In this document: positions 30,699-39,800 of the stretch, in pieces | How positions within the stretch are numbered: the stretch's first letter is position 1 | Layout of the letters: each line of letters begins with the position of its first letter | NCBI GenBank assembly: GCA_009785505.1 | Contig: WQWA01000015.1 | Coordinates: 1 to 41,924 of the forward strand | DNA: 41,924 nucleotides | Reading direction: 5' to 3' | DNA from: Bacteroidales bacterium | GTDB lineage: Bacteria > Bacteroidota > Bacteroidia > Bacteroidales > P3 | The notes under the pieces: model-generated | Seen by the model: the letters and a program-made list of their open reading frames with translations, nothing else | Database searches by the model: none | What the model was told of the DNA's origin: nothing | Translations under genes and position numbers: made by a program

Positions 30699-32450
30699 AT
30701 GCAACTAACAAAAATCCAAATTGAAAATTTTCGGTCAATAAAATCACAAACAATAATCTTTGACCATAATTGTCTAGTTTTAGTTGGTAAAAACGAAGCA
30801 GGAAAAAGTAATATTTTAAGAGCAATATCTGCTGTTTTTAGTCAGTATAAGGTGTCAGGTAAAGATAAAAGAAAAAGGATTGGGAATGAAAAAATATCAA
30901 ACTACTATGTTCGTGCTGTTTTAAAACTATCAGAAGACGATTTTGACAAAATACTTGAGCGTTTTCAAAAAAAATATGAAAATACAGAAAGTATAATTTT
31001 CACAAGCAAAAAAACTTTGCGAGATTTTATAAAAACTGTTTTTCATGAATATTTAATTCGAATAAATATTGCTGATGAGGGAAAAATAATGCACTCTTAT
31101 TGGACATACAAGAAAAAAGACTTCGATCTAGAAAATGACATTTATCTTGTTGGAAATTCTTTTAATAATCTTGGGGTAGGAACTAAGAAGGAGTTAACAT
31201 CCTTAATCCTTGCGGAGATAAAAGAACTATATGACGAAAACCCATATAATTGCCATTATTGGGCGTACAATGATAAGCATTTATTGCCCAATAGTATATC
31301 TATTGCCAATTTCATGAATGATCCTACAGTTTGTGAGCCTTTGAAGAATATTTTTGTGCTAAGTGGTAGAGAAGATATCAACGTAGAATTTACAAATGCG
31401 ATGGCAGAAGATGGGGATTACGAGAATTTATTACCACAAATTTCGGAGGAAGTAACGCAGACATTTAGAGAAATTTGGGAAGACTTTAAAGAAACCTCAA
31501 TTCAACTGCGTCCGAATGGCACAGAGATGTCAATTAAAATTGCCAATAAGGCAAAGTATTCGTGTGAAGACAGGAGTGATGGATTTAAAAAGTTCATTAG
31601 CATCTTGCTGATGCTATCTACACAAGCGAGAACTAATAAAATAGGAGAACGGGATATTATTTTAATAGATGAGCCTGACCAAAGTTTATATCCAAGTAGT
31701 GCTCGCTATTTAAGAGATGAATTATTGAAAATTGCAGAAACTTCAAAAGTGATATATTCAACGCATTCACCTTATATGATAGATTCTGAATGCATAGAAA
31801 GGCACTTAATTGTTGAAAAGAAAGATGATATTACAACCGCAGAAAAACAAGACCGAAATGCACCTTTTAGTAAAGATGAATTGTTAAATCGGGCAATAGG
31901 TACGAGTATTTTTGACTGCCTGCAAGATAAAAACATCATTTTTGAAGGTTGGTTTGATAAAGAATTGTTTAATAAACATTGTGGATTCCACAAAAAAACA
32001 GAAGAATTTAAAAATGTAGGAAAGGTTTATTTAGCAGGGATATCAGGAGTTGAAACTCTTGTTCAAATATTGATTTTGGCTAATAAAAAATTTATAATTG
32101 TAGCCGATTCAGACCAAACTTCTAATAGTAGAAAAAAAGAATTTGAAAATAACTACAAAGAATTTTCTCAAAATTGGCTATCTTATGCGGATGTTGTAGA
32201 GAAAGTATCTACAATGGAAGACTTTTTTGAATCCTCATACATTTCAGAACACTTAACAGTAGAACATTCTAAGTTTGTTTATAAAGAAGATAAAAGTGCA
32301 GTTGAAAATATAGAGTCTGTCACTAAAACGGACAAAGAAAAGAAACAGAAAATTAAAAACGAACTTGTAAATAAAGTCAGCAAAGAAAATATAAAAGAAG
32401 ACTACAAGAATTTTGTTGTTCAGGTGAAAGAAAAATTGAGTAATCTATAA
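30699..32450 (+). CDS. OLD-family ATP-dependent nuclease (AAA ATPase plus TOPRIM)
   Basis: 583 aa. The start MQLTKIQIENFRSI and Walker A GKNEAGKSN (30-38) belong to SMC/ABC-like ATPases. The signature region is replaced by RSDGFKKFISILLMLS; Walker B is IILIDEPDQSLYP (about 320-332) and the H-loop STHSPYMI. A C-terminal TOPRIM domain follows: IIFEGWFDKELF (about 412), then VADSDQTS (about 467). This order is that of OLD endonucleases, several of which defend against phages alone or with a partner. The gene is visibly more AT-rich than its neighbours, suggesting recent transfer. No Gabija-type GajB helicase is next to it; the tiny zinc-ribbon gene 57 bp downstream is the only candidate partner. 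Confidence 0.85.
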   Translation: MQLTKIQIENFRSIKSQTIIFDHNCLVLVGKNEAGKSNILRAISAVFSQYKVSGKDKRKRIGNEKISNYYVRAVLKLSEDDFDKILERFQKKYENTESIIFTSKKTLRDFIKTVFHEYLIRINIADEGKIMHSYWTYKKKDFDLENDIYLVGNSFNNLGVGTKKELTSLILAEIKELYDENPYNCHYWAYNDKHLLPNSISIANFMNDPTVCEPLKNIFVLSGREDINVEFTNAMAEDGDYENLLPQISEEVTQTFREIWEDFKETSIQLRPNGTEMSIKIANKAKYSCEDRSDGFKKFISILLMLSTQARTNKIGERDIILIDEPDQSLYPSSARYLRDELLKIAETSKVIYSTHSPYMIDSECIERHLIVEKKDDITTAEKQDRNAPFSKDELLNRAIGTSIFDCLQDKNIIFEGWFDKELFNKHCGFHKKTEEFKNVGKVYLAGISGVETLVQILILANKKFIIVADSDQTSNSRKKEFENNYKEFSQNWLSYADVVEKVSTMEDFFESSYISEHLTVEHSKFVYKEDKSAVENIESVTKTDKEKKQKIKNELVNKVSKENIKEDYKNFVVQVKEKLSNL

Positions 32451-32507
32451 TGAGAAGAGAGATTTTACCTTTACGTTGAAAAATAACTTCGTACCTTTAA
32501 AAAAAAT

Positions 32508-32672
32508 ATGAAACCAACAAACATCGAAGACACCAACGCTATGCAGTCAAAATGCATTTATGAGTGCGAATACTGTGGATATACTGAAAGAGGAATTTAT
32601 TTCAATGACGATTTTTTTGCAGAAGAAGTCAAAAAATCCAAATGCAATAGTTGTGGAAAATCCACGTTGTAA
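32508..32672 (+). CDS. Small zinc-ribbon protein (54 aa)
   Basis: From the ATG at 32508 to TAA at 32672. Two CxxC knuckles (CEYC at 20-23 and CNSC at 46-49) about 22 residues apart predict one zinc ribbon; Cys16 is extra. The N-terminus is MKPTNIEDTNAMQSKC. I know no close family. It has the same direction as the OLD-like gene, 57 bp downstream, and similarly low GC, so it may belong to the same module. A weak TACCTTTA box (32492-32499) precedes it. It is short, but the spaced cysteines argue for a real gene. Confidence 0.6.
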   Translation: MKPTNIEDTNAMQSKCIYECEYCGYTERGIYFNDDFFAEEVKKSKCNSCGKSTL

Positions 32673-32742
32673 AATTCAGAAAGTCCTCGAATAGAAACCT
32701 CAACCCCAATGCCCACGGCATTAAGGTCAAAACCTTAAAATT

Positions 32743-32761
32743 TTTTAACACTTTTTAGGTT
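32743..32761 (+). promoter_or_regulatory. Shared 19-bp upstream motif, copy 3
   Basis: TTTTAACACTTTTTAGGTT, one mismatch from the other two copies, 47 bp before the Bro-N gene's ATG; AAACCTTAAA precedes it at 32730-32739. Hairpin AATGCC-CAC-GGCATT lies at 32708-32722. A -7 box TAACTTTG follows at 32783-32790. Confidence 0.6.
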
Positions 32762-32808
32762 TTTTATTTGGATTTTTTGGCGTAACTTTGCAGAAAATTT
32801 TACAAGTT

Positions 32809-33711
32809 ATGGAAAACAAATTGCAGTTATTCGAAAAACAACAAGTTCGTTCAATTTGGGACGAAGAGCAGGAAAAATGGTGGTTCTCTGTTTTAGATAT
32901 TATCGCTATTTTAACAGACCAACCGGACTACAAAAAAACTCGCAACTATTGGAAATGGCTGAAAAACAAATTAAAAGACGAGGGTAGCAATGTGTTTTCA
33001 AACACAAACGAAGTGGTTAGTGATACTAACCATTTGAAAAATGAACTGGGGACAATTTGTCCCCAGTTGAAAATGCCTGCACCTGACGGAAAAATGAGAC
33101 TTACTGATGTTGCTGATACAGAGCAGATTTTGCGATTGATTCAATCTATTCCAAGCAAAAAGGCAGAGCCTTTCAAAATGTGGCTTGCACGTGTTGGCAG
33201 AGAACGCCTCGACCAACTACAAGACCCCGAATTATCTATCGAGCAGGCAATGCTCGACTATAAACGGCTCGGTTATTCAGACAGTTGGATAAACCAGCGC
33301 CTAAAAAGCATAGAAATTCGCAAGGATTTGACCGACGAATGGAAAAAACATGGACTAAAAGAAGGCGCACAATTCGCTACCTTGACCGACATCATTACAA
33401 AAACTTGGAGCGGAAAAACCACAAAGGAATATAAACAGTTCAAAGGACTGAAAAAAGAAAATTTGCGAGACAACATGACCAACAAAGAATTGGTTTTAAG
33501 TATGCTTGCAGAACTTTCCACAAAAGAGATTTCAGAAACAACAGATCCGGAAACGATGGAAGACCATCAAAAAGTTGCTCGTCAAGGTGGCGAAATTGCG
33601 AAAAATGCACGCTTGGAACTTGAACAGAAAACAGGAAAAAAAGTAGTTTCGCCTTTAAATGCAAAGCAAAGTCTTTTATTGAATCAAGAACACCCGGGAA
33701 AACCAAAATAA
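32809..33711 (+). CDS. Bro-N (phage antirepressor-like) domain protein
   Basis: 300 aa from the ATG at 32809 (MENKLQLFEKQQVRSIWDEE); the -7 box at 32783-32790 rules out the upstream codons. Residues 8-125 resemble the Bro-N domain of phage antirepressors (WWFSVLDIIAILTDQPDYKKT, LKMPAPDGKMRLTDVADTEQ). The middle (AEPFKMWLARVGRERLDQLQD, SWINQRLKSIEIRKDLTDEWK, FATLTDIITKTWSGKTTKEYK, KKENLRDNMTN) is strongly conserved in a family widespread in gut bacteria; function unknown, presumably DNA-binding. Residues about 61-87 are unusual: three tandem hairpin-forming units lengthen the loop before LKMPAPDG. Confidence 0.85.
   Translation: MENKLQLFEKQQVRSIWDEEQEKWWFSVLDIIAILTDQPDYKKTRNYWKWLKNKLKDEGSNVFSNTNEVVSDTNHLKNELGTICPQLKMPAPDGKMRLTDVADTEQILRLIQSIPSKKAEPFKMWLARVGRERLDQLQDPELSIEQAMLDYKRLGYSDSWINQRLKSIEIRKDLTDEWKKHGLKEGAQFATLTDIITKTWSGKTTKEYKQFKGLKKENLRDNMTNKELVLSMLAELSTKEISETTDPETMEDHQKVARQGGEIAKNARLELEQKTGKKVVSPLNAKQSLLLNQEHPGKPK
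32991..33068. repeat. Three consecutive perfect hairpins inside the Bro-N gene
   Basis: TGTGTTT-TC-AAACACA (32991-33006), TGGTTAGT-GAT-ACTAACCA (33014-33032) and AACTGGGGACAA-T-TTGTCCCCAGTT (33044-33068). All arms are perfect. They encode VFSNTN, VVSDTNHLKN and ELGTICPQLK, which look like diverged repeats of one peptide unit. Confidence 0.85.
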
Positions 33712-33741
33712 TGAAGTTTGGCAGGTAAGACACCCAAAAAC

Positions 33742-33772
33742 TTGCAATTCTAAAAAAAAAACCGTATTTTTG
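33742..33772 (+). promoter_or_regulatory. Promoter of queD
   Basis: CTTG, 20 bases, TATTTTTG (33765-33772). Only seven bases remain to the ATG at 33780, giving a very short or absent leader. Confidence 0.55.
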
Positions 33773-33779
33773 TGGGATT

Positions 33780-34211
33780 ATGATTACTATCACAAAAATA
33801 TTTCACTACGAAATGGCTCACGCCTTGCATCGCTACGATGGTGCTTGTGCGAATATTCATGGACATTCCTACCGCTTGGAAGTTACGGTAACTGGGGATA
33901 TTATTACAGATACCAATCATCCGAAATGCGGTATGATTATGGATTTTTCAGATTTGAAACAATGTGTTCAAATAGCAGTCTTGAATGAATTTGATCATGC
34001 GTTGGTTTTGAATTCTGTTGTAGAGACGCAATGCATTGCGTCTCTACGGCAACAATTCGGAAATATTATTTTTGTAGATTACCAACCTACCAACGAAAAC
34101 CTATTGCTTGATTTCGCAAAACGTATTAAATCTACACTTCCGGCCGGAATTTCGTTGCTTCGTTTGAGAATGTACGAGACGAATTCCTCTTTTGCGGAAT
34201 GGTCGGAATAA
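33780..34211 (+). CDS. queD: 6-carboxytetrahydropterin synthase / PTPS-family protein
   Basis: 143 aa. Zinc ligands His14, His27 and His29, and the catalytic Cys23 are in AHALHRYDGACANIHGHSYRL; the conserved GMIMDFSDLK, FDHALVLN and PTNENLLLDFAKRI follow, and a C-terminal Glu (RLRMYET) closes the site. It makes carboxytetrahydropterin from dihydroneopterin triphosphate on the way to queuosine/7-deazaguanine. The next gene is folB, another dihydropterin enzyme. Residues about 79-89 (SVVETQCIASL) derive from a 28-bp palindrome and replace the usual loop after FDHALVLN. Confidence 0.9.
   Translation: MITITKIFHYEMAHALHRYDGACANIHGHSYRLEVTVTGDIITDTNHPKCGMIMDFSDLKQCVQIAVLNEFDHALVLNSVVETQCIASLRQQFGNIIFVDYQPTNENLLLDFAKRIKSTLPAGISLLRLRMYETNSSFAEWSE
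34020..34047. repeat. 28-bp palindrome (GTAGAGACGCAAT family) inside queD, copy 2
   Basis: Perfectly palindromic, identical to the intergenic copy at 16968-16995. Read in frame as VETQCIASL. Confidence 0.95.
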
Positions 34212-34215
34212 AAAG

Positions 34216-34243
34216 GTAGAGACGCAATCCATTGCGTCTCTAC
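34216..34243. repeat. 28-bp palindrome (GTAGAGACGCAAT family), copy 3
   Basis: Same 13-base arms, with a centre that reads AATCCATT rather than AATGCATT. It starts 5 bases after the queD stop and ends 14 bases before the folB start. Confidence 0.95.
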
Positions 34244-34257
34244 AAAACATAATTCAT

Positions 34258-34647
34258 ATGACAAAAATTTCTTTAAATAACATGCAATTTTTCGCTCATC
34301 ACGGTTGTTTTGAGGAGGAGCGTATTGTAGGCACTCAATTTTCTGTCAGTCTTTCGTTCGATGTGGATACGGCAAAAGCGGAGCAGTCCGATAATCTTTC
34401 GGATACGGTGAGTTATTTGGAGGTTTACCAACTTGTGAAAACGGAAATGCGAGTTCCATCGAATCTTTTGGAGCATGTTGCACGTCGCATTTTAGATGCA
34501 ATTTCACAGGCATTTCCGAAGATTTCAAATTTAGAAATTGAGATAAAAAAACTAAATCCACCGCTTGGTGGCGAAATAGAAAATGCTGGGATAACCATAA
34601 GAGCGGGAGGCATCGACACTTCGACAGGCTCAGTGCCCAGCCATTAA
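34258..34647 (+). CDS. folB: Dihydroneopterin aldolase
   Basis: 129 aa from the ATG at 34258. Family features: MTKISLNNMQFFAHHGCFEEER (substrate-binding region; the Glu is conserved), SDNLSDTVSYLEVYQLV, LLEHVARRI, and EIEIKKLNPPLGG with the catalytic Lys. It converts dihydroneopterin to hydroxymethyldihydropterin and glycolaldehyde in folate synthesis. The last 12 residues (GIDTSTGSVPSH) and the stop codon lie within a palindromic element, so the native C-terminus was replaced. Probably cotranscribed with queD and ppk1. Confidence 0.9.
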   Translation: MTKISLNNMQFFAHHGCFEEERIVGTQFSVSLSFDVDTAKAEQSDNLSDTVSYLEVYQLVKTEMRVPSNLLEHVARRILDAISQAFPKISNLEIEIKKLNPPLGGEIENAGITIRAGGIDTSTGSVPSH

Positions 34648-34680
34648 ATTGCGGTCGTTGAGCCTGTCGAAACGCCCGCA
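34618..34680. repeat. TTCGACAGGCTCA-family element at the folB 3' end
   Basis: TTCGACAGGCTCA (34620-34632) and TGAGCCTGTCGAA (34659-34671) are perfectly complementary over 13 bp. The first arm encodes the FolB tail; the stop lies in the loop. Confidence 0.92.
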
Positions 34681-34693
34681 TAGACAAAAAGTA

Positions 34694-36748
34694 ATGAAAA
34701 AAAACCGATACATAGATCGAGAAATCAGTTGGCTTAACTTCAACGAGCGTGTGTTGCAGGAAGCTAAAGACCCCACGGTTCCGTTGATTGAACGGATCAA
34801 GTTCATGGGTATTTTTTCGAATAATCAAGACGATTTTTTCAGAACGCGAATCGGTTTGTTGAAATACGGTACGGATGAAGAGGATTATATCCAAGAATTT
34901 GGCTACAGTCCTAATAAAACCTTGAAAAATGTAAGTTTGAAGTACGTCGAACTTCGCAAAGAATTTTATGCAGTGTTTAAAGAATTGCGGGAAGAGTTGC
35001 AACAAAACAACATTTTTTTTGTGGACGAAAAACAAGCCAACGAAGACCAAAAAGCTTTTGTTGAAGCGTATTTCCGTAATCAGGTTCGTTCGCATTTGTT
35101 CCCGATTTTATTGTCGGAGGTTTCCGATCACACAGCACTCAACGAACATTCGATTTATCTGTTTGTAAAACTTTCTTCATCAGGAAAAAAATCTCGAAAA
35201 GCTTCTCAATATGCAATCTTAGAACTTCCAACGAATAAAATCTCCCGATTTTTAGTGCTCCCGAAATCGCGAGGAAAAGAATATGTGATGATGCTGGATG
35301 ATGTGATTCGGTTGGGATTTTCTGATATTTTTATGTCGCAAGGTTATGATATTTACGAAGCATACACGTTCAAAATTACGCGAAATGCAGAAGTCGAAAC
35401 CGATGCTTCGGGAGATCCGTTAGACGTGATAAAGGAAATGGTTCAACAACGGAAAAAGTCTGAAGTAACGCGGTTCTTATACGATCCGGACATGCCGAAA
35501 TCCATACTTCATCATCTCTTAAGAACCTTAAAAATCGAAAAGAAAACTACGATTGGTGCAGGATGGCGTTATCACAACACCAAAGATTTTGTAAATTTTC
35601 CGGTAGAATTTTCCGGCGGACAATTGGTTTACAAACCACACCAGCCGTTCGGTGTAAAAACCATTTCTATTCGTTCGAGCAAACTGAAACTGATGAAGCA
35701 GAAAGATTATATGTTGCATTTTCCGTACCAATCGTTTCAAATGGCGATTGATTTTTTGCGTGAAGCATCTATTGATCCGAATGTAGAGTCCATCAAAATG
35801 ACGATTTACCGTGTTGCGGAAGATTCTTCGATTTTGAACGCTTTGATCAATGCGGCTCGCAATGGAAAAAAAGTTTCGGCTTATGTGGAAGTCAAAGCTC
35901 AATTCGACGAAGAAAATAATTTGTATTGGATCGAACGTTTGCAAAATGAAGGCGTCAAAGTGATGAGTGTATTGCCCGACTACAAAGTTCATGCAAAATT
36001 GATTTTGGCAACAACCAAAGAGAACGGAAAAAGACATCATTACGTCGCAATCGGTACGGGAAATCCGAATGAAAAGACGGCGTCTGTTTATACCGACAAA
36101 CTACTGTTTACCGCCAATCCGAAAATTGCCGATGAGGTAGATATGGTGTTTCGTATGATTGAAAATAGGCTGGCGTTTCCTAAGTTCAAAACCTTGATGG
36201 TCGCTCCGATCAACCTTCGCGAAAAAATGACGGCATTGATTGACTTCGAGATTGCTCAGGCAAAGCTTGGAAAACCTGCGTGGATTATAATAAAATCGAA
36301 CAGCTTGTCCGATAAAAAAATGGTTGACAAGCTGTATGAAGCGGCAAATTGTGGTGTAAAAATTCGATTGTTGATTCGTGGTATTTGTGTATTAAATCCG
36401 GATTTACCGGAATGCAAAGGCAATATCACGGCCTGCTCGGTGGTTGATCGTTTTTTGGAACATGCCCGTGTATTTGGTTTTTGTAACGGTGGAAATTCAC
36501 AGTATTTCATCGGTTCAGCGGATTTTGTGAAAAATAAAATGGATAAGCGCATTGAGGTAATTGTACCAATTTTAGATGCCGATGTGAAAGAAGAATTGCA
36601 AGATGTGTTGGAACTTCAGTTCAAGGATAACACACATGCACGCTGGATTAATCCCGAAAAAATGAATGTTTACGTGCAGTCGTCCGGAAAAAAATATCGC
36701 TCGCAAGAGGAGATCACGAAGTATCTTTATCGAAAACATTGCCAATAA
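34694..36748 (+). CDS. ppk1: Polyphosphate kinase 1
   Basis: 684 aa from the ATG at 34694 (MKKNRYIDREISWLNFNERVL); codons upstream come from the repeat. The N-terminal helical domain runs to about residue 110. PLD-like catalytic domains contain the autophosphorylated His in YKVHAKLILATTK (about residue 432), HYVAIGTGNPNEKTASVYTD, the second His in FLEHARVFGF (about residue 590), and FIGSADFVKNKMDKRIEV. It polymerises the ATP gamma-phosphate into polyphosphate. No exopolyphosphatase gene is adjacent. The 3' end faces metH across a 53-bp gap made of 20-bp repeats. Confidence 0.95.
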   Translation: MKKNRYIDREISWLNFNERVLQEAKDPTVPLIERIKFMGIFSNNQDDFFRTRIGLLKYGTDEEDYIQEFGYSPNKTLKNVSLKYVELRKEFYAVFKELREELQQNNIFFVDEKQANEDQKAFVEAYFRNQVRSHLFPILLSEVSDHTALNEHSIYLFVKLSSSGKKSRKASQYAILELPTNKISRFLVLPKSRGKEYVMMLDDVIRLGFSDIFMSQGYDIYEAYTFKITRNAEVETDASGDPLDVIKEMVQQRKKSEVTRFLYDPDMPKSILHHLLRTLKIEKKTTIGAGWRYHNTKDFVNFPVEFSGGQLVYKPHQPFGVKTISIRSSKLKLMKQKDYMLHFPYQSFQMAIDFLREASIDPNVESIKMTIYRVAEDSSILNALINAARNGKKVSAYVEVKAQFDEENNLYWIERLQNEGVKVMSVLPDYKVHAKLILATTKENGKRHHYVAIGTGNPNEKTASVYTDKLLFTANPKIADEVDMVFRMIENRLAFPKFKTLMVAPINLREKMTALIDFEIAQAKLGKPAWIIIKSNSLSDKKMVDKLYEAANCGVKIRLLIRGICVLNPDLPECKGNITACSVVDRFLEHARVFGFCNGGNSQYFIGSADFVKNKMDKRIEVIVPILDADVKEELQDVLELQFKDNTHARWINPEKMNVYVQSSGKKYRSQEEITKYLYRKHCQ

Positions 36749-36759
36749 CAGAACAGCAC

Positions 36760-36819
36760 AACTAATTTTTTAGTCATGTAACTATGTTTTTAGTTATATA
36801 ACTAATTTTTTAGTTGTAG
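36760..36819. repeat. Three tandem 20-bp palindromic units between ppk1 and metH
   Basis: Units start at 36760, 36780 and 36800; each runs AACTA-(A/T)-(T/G)-TTTTTAGT, so each is itself a hairpin AACTAA/TTAGTT. The last unit contains the metH stop and encodes its terminal LKN. It probably serves as a two-way transcription end. Confidence 0.85.
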
Positions 36820-39800
36820 AATCAATCCGCAGACACTCGAAACAGGCGTCATCATAAAGGTTTCCGTTAGTTTGATGCCTGTGTTTTCTTCTGCGAGAAT
36901 TAAATCAAACAGCTCTCTTTTCTTCGAATGGTCGGGGTAGGAGGGATAACCCACCGCAATGCGCTGTCCCGTCATTCCCGCGAAAGCGGGAATCTCTTTG
37001 CTAATACGTTCATGCAAATACTCCGCAAAGGCTTCTGCCAAACGATCCGCAAGAGTTTGCACAAGCAATGCGGAATAGCTATCGCCTTCTTTTTCGAATT
37101 TTTTCGCCAACTCGTCAGCGCCAATTCCTGCGGTGCATGCAAAAACACAAACGTTTTCGCTGGCGCCGACGTCCTCGTCCGTGTCGCAACATTCAAAAAT
37201 CCCGTAAACAGCATTTGCCGTCAATAATTTTTCATCAACGATTTTTTTCAATAAAATTCCGACATCATTCTGCAACTTTTGCCGTTCACTTTCGCTATTT
37301 TTTGGCAGTTCCCACGCATGAAAAAAGTATCGCCAATCAATATAAGGCACCAATTTTTCCAACGGAAAATTTTGCAGTTTTTGGATTTCCGTTTTTTTCG
37401 GATCAATGATTTTTTCTACACTCCAATCGATGATTTTTGGCGTATTTTTCCGTTTTGAAATATGTTTATTTTCGTAGGTTGTTTTGAGATTTTCGTAGTG
37501 TTCTTGTGTTTGCCGGACAAACGTTGATTTCAAATTTTCGGTTGTTAGCTCGCGAATAATTTGTGCGCCATGCGATGCGTCTTTGGCGTGATAAACACCG
37601 CCGCTGTAAAGCGGATTCAAATAAACAGCTGTATGTAGTTCACTCGTTGAAGCACCTCCGACAACTAACGGAATATTCAGATTTTTTTCGTGCAAGGCTT
37701 TCGCAATTGTCGCCATTTCGTCAAGCGAAGGTGTGATCAGTCCGCTTAGTCCGATTAAATTTACGTTGTGCTCGATTGCCGCATTCACAATATCTTCGCA
37801 ACTTACCATAACACCCAAATCAAGAATTTCGTAGCCGTTGCAAGCCAAAACAACACCGGCGATATTTTTTCCGATATCATGGACATCGCCTTTTACCGTT
37901 GCTAGCAAAATTTTTTCGGTTGCGGGCGTTTCGACAGGCTCAACGACCGCGTTGTTGGTGGACGCTGAGGCTCTCGAAGCGTCGATATAGGGTTCCAAAA
38001 CGGCCACTGCTTTTTTCATCACACGTGCTGATTTCACGATTTGAGGTAGAAACAATTTTCCTTCACCGAATTGTTTGCCGACTTCGCTCATCGCTGTCAT
38101 TAAAGGACCTTCGATGATTTCAACAGGGCTTGTAAAATCCGGCAAAACTAGGATCATGTCTTCTTCGATGAAATCTGAGATTCCGTTTTTTAAGGCATGT
38201 TGTAAACGTTCGATAGGTGGTTTTTTTCGCCATTCTTCTTGGGCACGGACGTGGACGTCCGCGCCAGCGGTGTTTTTGAGCTGTTCGGCGAGAGCTAGCA
38301 AGCGGTCTGTTGCGTCCGGTCTGCGATTTAAAACCAAATCCTCTACGGCTTCACGCAAATCATGTGGAATGGTTTCGTAAGGTTGAATTTTTCCGGCGTT
38401 GACAATTGCCATATCCATTCCGGCTTGAATGGCGTGAAACAAAAAGACTGAATGCATTGCCGAACGCAAGGCTTCGTTGCCACGAAATGCAAATGATAAA
38501 TTGCTGACACCTCCGCTAACCTTGGCATTCGGAAGATTTTGTTTAATCCAACGACAGGCTTCGACAAAATTCACAGCGTAATTATCGTGGTCGGGAATTC
38601 CGGTTCCAATCGACAAAATGTTTAAGTCGAAAACGATGTCTTCCGCAGGAAATTCGGCATTTTTCAAAAGATGGTAAGCACGTTCGGCAATCCGAATTTT
38701 ATGTTCGTAAGTTACGGCTTGACCATCTTCATCGAATAACATCACAACTGCTGCACCGCCTAATTTTCGTATGGTTTTTGCACGTTGTAAAAATATTTCT
38801 TCGCCCTCTTTCAATGAAATTGAATTGACGATGGATTTTCCCTGTGTGCATTTTAATCCGGCTTCCAACACTTCAAATTTGGAACTATCAATCATAATCG
38901 GCACACGTGCAATATCGGTTTCGGAAGCCAATAAGTTCAAGAACGTCTGCATTTCGTGTTTGGCATCCAGCATCGCATCATCCATGCATACATCGAGAAT
39001 TTGTGCGCCGTTGTTGATTTGCGTGCGAGCAATGCTCAATGCTTCTTCGTAGTTTTTTTCACCAATCAGTCTCGCAAACTTCCGTGAACCCGCGACGTTG
39101 GTCTGTTCGCCGATGTTTACGAAATTGGTGTTTTTGGAAATGATTAACGGCTCTAAACCGGTTAATGTTGTTGGCACGGACGAGACGTCCGCGCCAGCGG
39201 GCCGTGCGGGCGTTTCGACAGGCTCAACGACCGCAGTTCTGTTGCCGGAGACTGAGCTTGTCGAAGTGTCCGAACCACGTGGTTCATATTTTGCAATTAT
39301 TTGACCATACTTCGCGATATGCTCCGGCGATGTGCCGCAACAACCGCCGATGATATTTACTAATCGGTTTTTCAAAATTTCTTCGACGTGAATCGCCATG
39401 GTTTCGGGCGTTTCGTCGTATTCGCCCAACTGATTCGGCATTCCGGCATTCGGGTAAACCGATGTGTAAAACGGCGAAATTTTCGACAATTCCTTCAAAT
39501 ATGGAAAAATTTGTTTTGCACCAAAGGAGCAGTTTAAACCAATACTCAACAATGGCACATGCGATAACGATTCTAAAAAAGCCGGAATGGTCTGTCCCGA
39601 AAGATTTCGTCCGCTTTTTTCCAACGTTACGGAAACCATAATCGGCAATGTTTTCCCCAATTTTTCAAACACATTTTGAATGGCAAACAATGCTGCTTTT
39701 GCGTTTAATGTGTCAAAAACCGTTTCGACTAAAAGTACATCAACACCGCCAATAATAAGCCCTTCGGCTTGTTCGGCGTAAGCTGTAGCCATTTCGTCGA

